Notes under the pieces: generated by a model
Seen by the model: the letters and a program-made list of their open reading frames with translations, nothing else
The model's database searches: none
Told to the model about the DNA's origin: nothing
Source: Phycisphaerales bacterium
GTDB taxonomy: Bacteria > Planctomycetota > Phycisphaerae > Phycisphaerales > UBA1924
Direction of reading: 5' to 3'
Assembly: GCA_020831775.1 (NCBI GenBank)
Contig: JAFIFZ010000072.1
Coordinates: 19,606 to 83,605 of the forward strand
Length of the DNA: 64,000 nt
Part shown: positions 35,784-44,170 of the stretch, piece by piece
Layout: every line of letters starts with the position of its first letter
Position numbering within the stretch: position 1 is the stretch's first letter
Position numbers and translations under genes: made by a program

Positions 35784-37619
35784 ATGAACACCGACGATCG
35801 CCGGGGAGTCAGCACCGATCCGCGCCCGTGGAAGGCTGAGGATGTGCTCAGAGTCGCCGTCGAGCGGCCGGACCGGGACGGAAGCCCCTTGTCGACGCGC
35901 GAACGGATCGAGCGGTGCTTCGATGCGACCGTCGGCGCCTCGTCCGAGGCCCCCACCGCCGATAGGTTGGGCGGGATCGGTTTGGAGATTAGCTCGATCG
36001 AGCCCTGGTCCGGATCGCCGGCGAAGTGGCCGACCTCCGACGCTGAGCTGCCGTCACAGCCTCCGGCCCAGATCCCCAATCACGAACTGGTCTCGTGCCT
36101 CGGCGCCGGCGGGTTCGGGCAGGTCTGGCTCGCCAGGCAGTTGCTGACCGGGCACTTCCGCGCATGCAAGCTGGTGCCCGAAGAGAAGTCCGTCGAGCTT
36201 GAGGGGCTGCGCCACCTCAAGCAACGCGTGCCTTCTCACCACGGCCTGCTGCCGATCGAGGATGTCGGGGCGGTCGAGGGCTGGCTGTATTGCCTCATGC
36301 CGCTGGCCGACAGCGCGACGAGCACGGTCGTGCGGGATGCTTCGAGCTACGACCCGATGACCCTGGCGGTCTACGCCGGGCGGGGCAGGCCCCCCAGCAC
36401 CGAAACCGCCTCGATCGTGGCGTCGCTGGCCGATGCGACGGCCCACCTGCATGCCCACGGCGTGACCCACGGGGACATCAAGCCGGCGAACATCCTGCGG
36501 CTGGACGGCCGGTGGGTGCTGGCCGACTACGGGCTGGCGCGGGACCTCGCAAAGCCGAGTGGGCAAGGCCGGACCCCGGGGTATCTGCCCGAGAGCGAGG
36601 ACCCCGGAAGCCCCGCCGCCGATCGCTTCGCGCTGGGCGTGGTGCTGATGGGGCTGCTGACGGTCCAAACGCCCGATCGGCTGGAAGAGGTCAGGTCGAC
36701 GGCGCCCGAGCGGTTCGGGCTCGACCCAATCGGCCAGCGGCTCTTCGAGGTGATGCATCGAGCGACCTCGCCGCGGCCGGAGGACCGGTTCGGATCGGCC
36801 GGGGAGTTGGCCAGTGCGGTGCGGCGTGCGGCCGAGGAGGCCGAAGTCAGGCCGGCGCCATGGAAGAGATGGCTCCCGGCCGGTGTGCTGCTCGCCGCGG
36901 GTTTGTTGATCGCGGTGTTCGCCGGGCTTGTGCTGCTGCAGTCGGCAGGCCCAAAGGAGGGTCCGGCATCAACCGCCGCGGTCGATGCGGAGACAGCGCC
37001 GGCGACGGACGCGGAGGCCCTCTCACCCGCTTCGGTCAGGATCGAATCGTTTGAGATCCGCCATTACCGCTACGACCCGACTACGGACACCTTGGTCTCT
37101 GTCGGCCCGCTGGGGGCGGACAACCCCGCCGCCCGCGATGATGACGATGTGACCGTCCACGCCCGCTTGGACGGGCCGGCCTACTTCTACCTCGTCTCAC
37201 TCGACACCGACGGCGTGGTCCGCCCGCGCCTGCCCGATTCGCCGACCGAAGCGCCCGCCCCCGTCGACCGGATCGACTACCCGAGCTTTCCGACGGGTTC
37301 GGAGGAAGACCTCGTGTTCAACCTGAGCCGGGGACCGGGAACGCAGGGATTCATGCTGCTGGTGAGCGCCGAGCCGTTGCCGAGCTGGTCGGACTGGGTC
37401 GCCGCCCGGGGCGAGCCGACCTGGACGACCGAGTCACTGCCGCCCAGCGGCGTGGTGTTCTTCGACGGGTCGGAGGTGCGCTACGCCAGCGCGACACGAG
37501 AGCCGATGCCGCGGAGGGGCCGTCTGGTGCAAGATCCGATCGACTGGGCGATGACCCATGGCGAGTTTTCTGCTGTTCGGTTTATCGCGTTCACGGTGCT
37601 TGAAGGCGGGGATGGATGA
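35784..37619 (+). CDS. Membrane Ser/Thr protein kinase with DUF4384-like periplasmic domain
   Basis: A 611-residue protein. About 110 disordered residues precede a kinase domain (about 112-350): LGAGGFGQVWLARQ, FRACKLV (ATP Lys), HGDIKPANIL (catalytic Asp231) and DYGLA (Asp248). HGD replaces the usual HRD and DYG replaces DFG, so activation-loop control by the HRD Arg is absent. A transmembrane helix spans about 360-386 (AGVLLAAGLLIAVFAGLVLL). The periplasmic end resembles DUF4384 (VHARLDGPAYFYLVSLDTDG). Its TGA overlaps the ATG of the CHAT gene (ATGA), so the two are translated together. Confidence 0.86.
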   Translation: MNTDDRRGVSTDPRPWKAEDVLRVAVERPDRDGSPLSTRERIERCFDATVGASSEAPTADRLGGIGLEISSIEPWSGSPAKWPTSDAELPSQPPAQIPNHELVSCLGAGGFGQVWLARQLLTGHFRACKLVPEEKSVELEGLRHLKQRVPSHHGLLPIEDVGAVEGWLYCLMPLADSATSTVVRDASSYDPMTLAVYAGRGRPPSTETASIVASLADATAHLHAHGVTHGDIKPANILRLDGRWVLADYGLARDLAKPSGQGRTPGYLPESEDPGSPAADRFALGVVLMGLLTVQTPDRLEEVRSTAPERFGLDPIGQRLFEVMHRATSPRPEDRFGSAGELASAVRRAAEEAEVRPAPWKRWLPAGVLLAAGLLIAVFAGLVLLQSAGPKEGPASTAAVDAETAPATDAEALSPASVRIESFEIRHYRYDPTTDTLVSVGPLGADNPAARDDDDVTVHARLDGPAYFYLVSLDTDGVVRPRLPDSPTEAPAPVDRIDYPSFPTGSEEDLVFNLSRGPGTQGFMLLVSAEPLPSWSDWVAARGEPTWTTESLPPSGVVFFDGSEVRYASATREPMPRRGRLVQDPIDWAMTHGEFSAVRFIAFTVLEGGDG

Positions 37620-40600
37620 TGGTTGCGAAGCGGACAGGGCTGGCGGTGTCGGCTGCGATTTTGGTCTTCGTGGCCTGCAGCGCGGCCGCTGCTTCTTCGG
37701 CCGAGGCTCGGGATGAGGCATCCCGACAGAATCTGCCCGAGTGGAGCCAGGACCCCGAGAGCCTGCCGCCGGAGTTGCGTCCGCTGGACATCACGCGGCC
37801 GATGCTGCCGGAAGGGGCTGCGGCGGAGGTGGCCGAGTTGGAGGCCCGGATCGCGAAGATCGAGAGTTCATGGCTCACGCTTGAGACTCGGGCCGAGCAG
37901 GACGCGGCGCTCGACGAGGCGATCGGGCTCGCCGAGCGTGTGCTGGCGATACATTTCGAGTACCAGGGCAACACGGAGGCGGGCGTCCGCTGGCGCGACG
38001 CGGCGGGCGAGCCGAGCGAGTGGTACGAAGTCGTCAACGCACGCCGAAAGTTCGCAGACCTTCGCCTGCTGCGAGCGCTCGGAGGCGAAGCCCGCGCTGC
38101 GCTCGCCACGCTCGACGGGAAAAACGCCGATCTCGAGCGACTCTACATGCAGGGAAAGTACGCCGAGGCGCAAGCTGTTGCGGAGCGACAGCTCTCCGTC
38201 CGCCGCCGCGTCTTTGGAGACGAGCATCCGTTTCTATTCGATTCCATCAGCAACATCGGTGTCCTGCTTCGGATCCAAGGCCGACTCGAAGAGGCCGAGG
38301 CGAACTACCGCGAGGTGTTGGAGGGCCGCCGGCGCGTGCTGGGCGACGAGCACCCGGATACGCTCATCTCAATCAGCAACATGGGCGCAATGCTTCACCA
38401 CCAGAGCAAGCCCGCCGAGGCCGAGCCGTACTATCGCGAGGCGCTGGTGGGCAGCCGCCGCGTGCTGGGCGACGACCACCCGCACACGCTGACCTCAATG
38501 AACAACATGGGCGGCTTGCTTTCCTTGCAGGGCCGTATGGCCGAGGCCGAGCCACACCTGCACAAGGTGTTGGAGGGCCGCCGCCGCGTGCTTGGCGGCG
38601 AGCACCCGAGCACGCTCCACTCAATGAACAGCATGGGTGTCCTGCTCGGGAGACGGGGCAAGCTGGCCGAGGCCGAGCCGTACCTCCGCGAGGCGCTGGA
38701 GGTCCGGCGTCGCGTGCTGGGCGGTGATCACCCGGACACGCTCATCTCGAGCGGCCACATGGGCGTTCTTCTCCTGGAACTGGGCCGGCTCGCGGAGGCG
38801 GAGCCTTACACACGCGAGGCGATGGAAGGCCATCGCCGCGTGTTGGGCGACGACCACCTTGAAACGGTAACCTCTTTCGCGAGGGTGGGAATACTGTTCA
38901 AGCGCCAAGGTAAGCTGGCCGAGGCCGAGCCGTATCTCCGCGAGGCATTGGAAGTCCGGCGTCGCGTGCTGGGCGACGAGCACCCGGAGACGCTGAGCTC
39001 CAACATCAACATAGGCCTCTTGTTCCTGGCCCAGGGCAAGCTGTCGGAGGCCGAGGCGTACTGCCGCGAGGCGCTGGATGGCCGCCGCAGCGTGTTGGGC
39101 TCTGAGCACCCGAGCACGCTTCAAACCATCAACGACATGGGCTTTCTGCTCCAGGAGCAGGGCAAGCTGTCCGAGGCCGATGCGTACTACCGCGAGGCGT
39201 TGGAGGGCGTCCGCCTTGTGCTGGGGAACGACCACCCGAGCACTTTGAGGAGCATCCACAACATGGGCGCTCTGCTCCGGGCCCATGGCCGCCTGTCCGA
39301 GGCCGAGCCGTACTACAGCGAAGCGTTGGAAACCGCGGAGCGTTTGCGCCTGGATGTGATCGGCGATTCGCAGTCACGGGCGCAGATGGCCGGCGCGGTC
39401 AACTTACCCGGCATCGCGGCGGCGTACGCGCGAATGCTGGTTGAGCTCGGCAGGCCCGCCGAGGCGTTGGTGGTGCTCGAGCGTGGGCGTGGACGCGCGG
39501 GGCTCGATCTCTTTGCCGGCGGGCGTCGCGCGGCGGAGGAGGTGCTGCGGGCCGCCTCGGGTGAAGCGGAACTGACTCTCTACGACGCGGAGTTGGCTGC
39601 CGAGGAAGAGGCCCGCCTGGCGCTGATCGAGGCCGAGAACCGCCTGAGCGCTGCGCCCGAGGAGGAGAAGGCCGCTTGGACCGAGCGAGTCATGGCGGCG
39701 CGGGTCACACTTGGTGAAAAGACGGCGTCGGTCTTCGCCGAGCTGCGGGGTCTGGTGCCCACGCTCGACCCGCTCTTGATCGAACAGATTCTGGCGGCGT
39801 TGGCGCCCGGCGAGGCACTGCTGACCTTCGCCTTCACGCACGACGGCGCGATCGCGCTGGTGGCTCGTGACGGGCGGGTTCGCGGCGTGTCGCTGGCGAA
39901 GGACAGCGACGAGGCCGCGGCGCTGCTCGCGGCGATTGCTGATGTGCGCGGGGCGATCGCGTCGAGGCCGTCCGGCGGCGAGGCGATTGATGCGGGTGTG
40001 GTAGCCGCGGCGCGAGCAATTGCGGCCCCGGAGGAACTCCGCGCTCTGCTCGATGGCGCGGGCTCGGTCATCGCCGTCGCCGACGGGCCGCTGGCGGGCC
40101 TGCCCATGGAGCTGCTGTTCGAGGATCTGCAGATCGCCTACGCCCCCAGCGCGACGATCGCCCTGCGGCCGAGGCTGGAGGGCCAGACCGGCACAACAGT
40201 CGCGTCTTCGGCTCCGCAGGGCGCGGGCGTCGTCCTGGGCGATCCGGTCTTCGCAGGCTTCGAACGCGAGGAGCCGGACTATCCCGAGACGGGCATCCTG
40301 CTGGCGATGGTGCAGGAAGGGAGCAACGCCGCGACCGCGGGGCTGACGCGCGGCGATGTGTTGCTCAGCTACGGCGATCACGAACTGAGCTCGGCCGAAG
40401 CCCTCGGACCGGCGATCGGCGCGACGGCCGAGGCGATGGCGACGCGTGGCTCAGCGGAAGGCGACCGCCCCGTGCCCGCACGGGTTTGGCGAGATGGCAA
40501 AGAGATCGAAGTCTCGCTGGCGTTGGGCCGCATGGGCGTGGAGATGGACCAGCGTCCGCCCGCCGACGGCCTGCGCTCGATGGCGACCTTCGACCGTTCG

Positions 40601-41413
40601 GCAGACATCCTCGCCGCCAACGCCACGGCGCTCGAACAGGTCCGCTTCTACGGCGGCGGGCTGGGCCCGCTGCCTGCGACTCGCCTGGAAGCCGCCGCCG
40701 TCGCCGCGATGCTCGGCGGGGACGCCACGCTGCTGCTGGGCGAGGACGCGTCGGGACCTCGCCTGCGTAAAGCGATCGAGTCTTCCCCGCCGCGTGTGCT
40801 GCACCTGGCGACGCACGGCCTGCTGGGGTCGTCAGACCGCCCGCTGCTGGCGAGCCTGGCATTCACCACGCCCGACGAGCCGACGCTTGAAGACAACGGC
40901 TTCGTGACGCTGGGAGACATCCTCGCGACATGGGGCGGGCAGCTGCGCGACACCGAGCTGGTGGTGCTGTCGGCCTGCGACACGGCGTCGGCTGTGCGTC
41001 AGGGCGACACGATGATGGCTCTGCCGCTCGGCCTGCTGATCGCGGGCGCCGACACCGTCATCGCGAGCCTGTGGAAGGTCGACGACCGGGCGACGGCCTT
41101 CCTCATGGCCCGCTTCTACGCCAACTGGCTCGGCAAGGCCCAAGCCGAACGCGAGGTCGACGGCGTGCAATACGAGGCGGGACAGCCCATGCCCAAGCTC
41201 GCCGCACTGCGCGAAGCGCAGGCCTGGCTGCGTAACCTGACCGCCGATGACCGCGACCGATTGCTCGATGAGTCGGGTGATCTTGGCGAGAATATCGCCG
41301 CCTCACGCGGCGTCTCGCCGGCGCGGGCCCGGATCGTCCAGCCCGACCAGCAACGCCCCTACGAGCATCCATACTACTGGGCCGCGTTCGTCCTCTACGG
41401 CAGCCCGGACTGA
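37616..41413 (+). CDS. Exported TPR-CHAT protease with PDZ-like insert
   Basis: A 1265-residue protein with an N-terminal signal or lipoprotein segment (LAVSAAILVFVAC). Residues 184-561 are nine gapless 42-residue kinesin-light-chain TPRs (consensus EAEPYYREALEGRRRVLGDE), plus a partial tenth. The CHAT caspase-like domain begins near 735 (LLTFAFTHDGAIALVAR; later VADGPLAGLPMELLF). It is interrupted at about 885-975 by a PDZ-like segment (AATAGLTRGDVLLSYGDHEL). It then resumes with catalytic His1067 (HLATHG) and Cys1121 (VVLSACDTAS), so it looks active. The start overlaps the kinase stop. CHAT proteins usually cut specific targets in death or regulatory pathways; the target here is unknown. 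Confidence 0.9.
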   Translation: MMVAKRTGLAVSAAILVFVACSAAAASSAEARDEASRQNLPEWSQDPESLPPELRPLDITRPMLPEGAAAEVAELEARIAKIESSWLTLETRAEQDAALDEAIGLAERVLAIHFEYQGNTEAGVRWRDAAGEPSEWYEVVNARRKFADLRLLRALGGEARAALATLDGKNADLERLYMQGKYAEAQAVAERQLSVRRRVFGDEHPFLFDSISNIGVLLRIQGRLEEAEANYREVLEGRRRVLGDEHPDTLISISNMGAMLHHQSKPAEAEPYYREALVGSRRVLGDDHPHTLTSMNNMGGLLSLQGRMAEAEPHLHKVLEGRRRVLGGEHPSTLHSMNSMGVLLGRRGKLAEAEPYLREALEVRRRVLGGDHPDTLISSGHMGVLLLELGRLAEAEPYTREAMEGHRRVLGDDHLETVTSFARVGILFKRQGKLAEAEPYLREALEVRRRVLGDEHPETLSSNINIGLLFLAQGKLSEAEAYCREALDGRRSVLGSEHPSTLQTINDMGFLLQEQGKLSEADAYYREALEGVRLVLGNDHPSTLRSIHNMGALLRAHGRLSEAEPYYSEALETAERLRLDVIGDSQSRAQMAGAVNLPGIAAAYARMLVELGRPAEALVVLERGRGRAGLDLFAGGRRAAEEVLRAASGEAELTLYDAELAAEEEARLALIEAENRLSAAPEEEKAAWTERVMAARVTLGEKTASVFAELRGLVPTLDPLLIEQILAALAPGEALLTFAFTHDGAIALVARDGRVRGVSLAKDSDEAAALLAAIADVRGAIASRPSGGEAIDAGVVAAARAIAAPEELRALLDGAGSVIAVADGPLAGLPMELLFEDLQIAYAPSATIALRPRLEGQTGTTVASSAPQGAGVVLGDPVFAGFEREEPDYPETGILLAMVQEGSNAATAGLTRGDVLLSYGDHELSSAEALGPAIGATAEAMATRGSAEGDRPVPARVWRDGKEIEVSLALGRMGVEMDQRPPADGLRSMATFDRSADILAANATALEQVRFYGGGLGPLPATRLEAAAVAAMLGGDATLLLGEDASGPRLRKAIESSPPRVLHLATHGLLGSSDRPLLASLAFTTPDEPTLEDNGFVTLGDILATWGGQLRDTELVVLSACDTASAVRQGDTMMALPLGLLIAGADTVIASLWKVDDRATAFLMARFYANWLGKAQAEREVDGVQYEAGQPMPKLAALREAQAWLRNLTADDRDRLLDESGDLGENIAASRGVSPARARIVQPDQQRPYEHPYYWAAFVLYGSPD
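38165..39298 (+). repeat. Nine tandem 126-bp TPR-coding units
   Basis: The CHAT gene holds nine consecutive units of exactly 126 bases, each coding one 42-residue TPR with no spacers. Units share long DNA stretches such as gaggcgctggaggtccggcg and gtgctgggcgacgagcaccc, a sign of recent amplification or homogenisation. Number of copies may vary between strains. Confidence 0.85.
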
Positions 41414-41423
41414 CACACACAGT

Positions 41424-43082
41424 TCAGCGACCAGACCCGAGTTCGACCGAGAACACCGCCACATCATCGGCGAACGCGCCGCCGCCGGCGAACGAGGTCA
41501 GCGCTTCGAGGATCGCTCGCACATCGCCTTCAGCATCGGTCGCGTTTGCGAACGCTTGCAACGCACGCTCTACGCCGAACTGTTCGCCTTCGGCGTCGGG
41601 TTGCTCGACCACGCCGTCGGAGAAGAGCACGAGCCTGGCCCGGTTGTACGCTCCGTCGGGCAGGTCGATGGTCGAGTCGGTGTAGGCCGCGTCCGGGTCG
41701 ATGCCGAGAGGGAGGCCGCCTCCGGTCTTGGGGAGGCTTCGCGGCGGACCGTCGCCAGCGATGACCGCCAAGCCGTGCCCGGCGTCGCAGCACCTCGCCT
41801 CGCCAGCGCCGGGATCGATCACCGCAAGGAACAGGGTCACGAACGCCGCGTCGAGCGTGTGCGAACAGGCGAAGCGGTTGGCGGCTTGCATGATGCGGGC
41901 GGGGTTGTCGGTGGTGGATGCGACCGCGAGGATGTGCGAGAGCACGCCGGCCATGGTGATCGCCGCGCCGATCCCCTTGCCAGAAACATCGCCGAGCAAA
42001 ACCAACGCCTTGCCGCCTTCAAGATCGGCGACGCCGAAGAGGTCGCCCCCGACCCCGCGGCCGGGCCTCAGCACCGCCCGGTAAGCCAGCCCCGCGACCT
42101 CGCCCTTTTCGGGCGGCGAGAGGCGACGCAGGGCGAGCGTCGCGGCTTCAATGTCGCGCTGTGTTCTTGCCCGCTCGACCTCCAACTCCTGACGCCGAAG
42201 GTTCGCGAGGGCAAGTGCGGTCAGCTTCGCGACGCTGTCGCAGTACGCGACCGCCGCCGAGCCCTCGTCGCTGCCCCCGACCGAGCTGTCGAGGTAGGCG
42301 TACGCGTCGGGCACGCCGCCGACAACGATCGGCACGCAGAGCGCCGAGACCACCGACGACTCTGCGAGCGAAACGGCGCCGGCGAAATCGGCCCGATCGC
42401 GAAGCTGTACCGGCTCGCCCGCTTCGGCGGCTTTCAGCAGCGTCCGCGAGACCGGGGCTTCCCGCGCGCCGTCGGCGGAACGCGAGGCGAGCAACTCGAC
42501 CCGTTCGAACAGGTCCACCGGCCGCACGATCCTCGCCCGCTGGAACGAGCCGCTCCCGAGCAGCGCACGGCACGCCAGCGCGAAGACCGCCGCCTCATCG
42601 TCGGCGCTGTGGATCTTCTCGGCCGTCTCCATGAGCAAATGCAGGCGTTGTGCGTCCGGGCTGTCCGCGGCCGGCGCCCGCTCGGCCACGCTGCCCGGTC
42701 GTTCCTCGGACCGTGTTTGAGAGAAGGTGGAGGCTTCGCCTTCGGCGCCGGTCTTTGAGACGCGGAAGGTCCACGGGTTGATCGAGAGTCGGTCGCCGAC
42801 GCGGAGGCGGGCGGGCTCGTCTGGCGTCAGCTTCATCCCGTTGAGCACCACGCCGTGGCGCGAGCCGAGGTCAACGACCGACGGCGAGGCATCCCGCCAG
42901 TCGATCCGGGCGTGGCGTCTGGAGACCGCTGGATCGTCGAGCTTCAGCCCGCACACCGCCGACCGACCGATGATCAGGCTCTCGCCGCGACCCAAGCGCG
43001 AAGCGTTGATCGAGGGTCCGCGGACGGGGGTGAGGATCAGTTCGTCGGCGTCGCTCCTGCGATGAGCGGGCTGGTCATCCAT
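41424..43082 (-). CDS. FHA-GAF-SpoIIE protein phosphatase
   Basis: A 552-residue PP2C-type phosphatase with two sensory domains. An N-terminal FHA domain (about 20-105) has LIIGRSAVCGLKLDDPAVSRRH. A GAF domain spans about 150-290. The SpoIIE/RsbU catalytic domain (about 330-545) has GVGGDLFGVADLEGGK, LLGDVSGKGIGAAITMA, RLVLFSDGVVEQ and FADDVAVF, with the metal-binding Asp residues in place. Such enzymes remove phosphate from Ser/Thr on partner proteins, often anti-sigma antagonists. It ends ten bases from the convergent CHAT gene and may counter the neighbouring kinases. Confidence 0.9.
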   Translation of the reverse strand: MDDQPAHRRSDADELILTPVRGPSINASRLGRGESLIIGRSAVCGLKLDDPAVSRRHARIDWRDASPSVVDLGSRHGVVLNGMKLTPDEPARLRVGDRLSINPWTFRVSKTGAEGEASTFSQTRSEERPGSVAERAPAADSPDAQRLHLLMETAEKIHSADDEAAVFALACRALLGSGSFQRARIVRPVDLFERVELLASRSADGAREAPVSRTLLKAAEAGEPVQLRDRADFAGAVSLAESSVVSALCVPIVVGGVPDAYAYLDSSVGGSDEGSAAVAYCDSVAKLTALALANLRRQELEVERARTQRDIEAATLALRRLSPPEKGEVAGLAYRAVLRPGRGVGGDLFGVADLEGGKALVLLGDVSGKGIGAAITMAGVLSHILAVASTTDNPARIMQAANRFACSHTLDAAFVTLFLAVIDPGAGEARCCDAGHGLAVIAGDGPPRSLPKTGGGLPLGIDPDAAYTDSTIDLPDGAYNRARLVLFSDGVVEQPDAEGEQFGVERALQAFANATDAEGDVRAILEALTSFAGGGAFADDVAVFSVELGSGR

Positions 43083-43257
43083 GGCCGACACGATACCTGA
43101 AACCCGCCGGGCCACGCCAAACCCGGGCTACGGACGCATGAAGCCGCCCGAATCGAGGACCTTCCCGGTATCCATCGCTCGAACCGCTTCGGATCGCGGC
43201 CGCCGAGACCCTCCGGCGAGACTCGCTAGGTCGATCGGCCCGTCGGGAGGAACCAGG

Positions 43258-43503
43258 GACGAACCCTCAGCCAACCCGCCCGAGCTCCAGCGGCTCTTTG
43301 AAGAGGCCCGCCGCCTCCCCGAGGCGGACCGTGCCGCGTTCCTCGACGAGCGGTGCGCCGACGACCCGGACCTGCGGGCGAAGCTCGAAGAGGCGAACCC
43401 CCGATCGCTACAAGGTCCGCAGCGTGATCAGCGAGGGCGGCTTCGGCGTCGTCTACGAGCACCCGGTGCCGCGCCGGGTCTCCCTCGGCCTTCAGAACAT
43501 CGC
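43258..43503 (+). pseudogene. Remnant of a Ser/Thr protein kinase gene
   Basis: Two frames hold pieces of a planctomycete kinase. Bases 43279-43396 encode PELQRLFEEARRLPEADRAA and then FLDERCADDPDLRAKLEE, the standard opening of such kinases. From 43400 another frame reads DRYKVRSVISEGGFGVVYEH, a kinase P-loop region, then PVPRRVSLGL. The usual linker between these parts is missing and the rest of the kinase is gone, so this is an internally deleted, frameshifted and truncated gene. Confidence 0.75.
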
Positions 43504-43635
43504 TCGTGACGGCACTTGCGGGTCGAGCCCCGATCTCTCATCCGATTCGGCCAGGCACATCAAAGAAACGATCGCCTCTTAGCATGAACTCTTCGGAACG
43601 GTCCGTTTCCCAGCCATGCCCCGTGAGACCGGCAC

Positions 43636-44070
43636 ATGCCGAACGAGCACATCCTCGGCGAGGCCGCCCGAGCGTTCGTGCCGCACCCGCTTCCCCCAGC
43701 GGATCCTCCGCTCCTGGTCGCGGGTGAGGCACGCCGCGACCGTCGCCGCCCTCGGACTTCTCCGTATGGCCGGAGCGATGGTCCTCGATCCAAGCTGGAT
43801 CCTTTACGGCTCCGTCCGCAAGGAAGCCGTGCTCTCGTCGCAGATCGAGAACGCGCAGGCGACGCTCCGCGATGTCGCCACATTCGAATCGACCAGCAAC
43901 ACCGGCCGCCCGGCCGATGTCGAGGAGATCTGCAACTGCGTGGATGCTCTCAACCACGCCCGTGCCCCCATCGCCGATCCCCACGGCCCGCCGCTGAGCA
44001 CGCGGCTCTTGCGCGATGTGCATCGCTCAGACCGGCGCCCAACTCCCAATCGGGTTGTGAGCACAACCCG
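43636..44070 (+). pseudogene. Remnant of a Fic-family protein (N-terminal part)
   Basis: Bases around 43672-43710 encode ARAFVPHPLPPADPPLLV in one frame, the usual start of Fic/DOC family proteins. After a frameshift near 43720, another frame reads LDPSWILYGSVRKEAVLSSQ, then IENAQATLRDVATFES, DVEEICNCVDALNHA and LSTRLLRDVH, matching the Fic N-terminal domain. The catalytic HPFxxGNGR part is absent. Fic enzymes AMPylate proteins; this copy is dead. Confidence 0.75.
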
Positions 44071-44170
44071 CGGTCAGCACAACCTAATCGCTTGTGCAAC
44101 ACGACCCATTCAACCGCTATTCGGGGCCGCATGGCGTCGATGCATCAGGATGTGAAGCCGCAGTTACCGC

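Noticed and set aside
38165..39298. Regular 126-base periodicity resembling a repeat array such as CRISPR
   Set aside because: The repeats have no spacers and code in frame for 42-residue TPR units.
43141..43161. Possible second copy of the tRNA-Thr 3' segment marking the far attachment site
   Set aside because: Similarity is limited to AAGCCGCC and a few scattered bases, which is expected by chance in GC-rich sequence.
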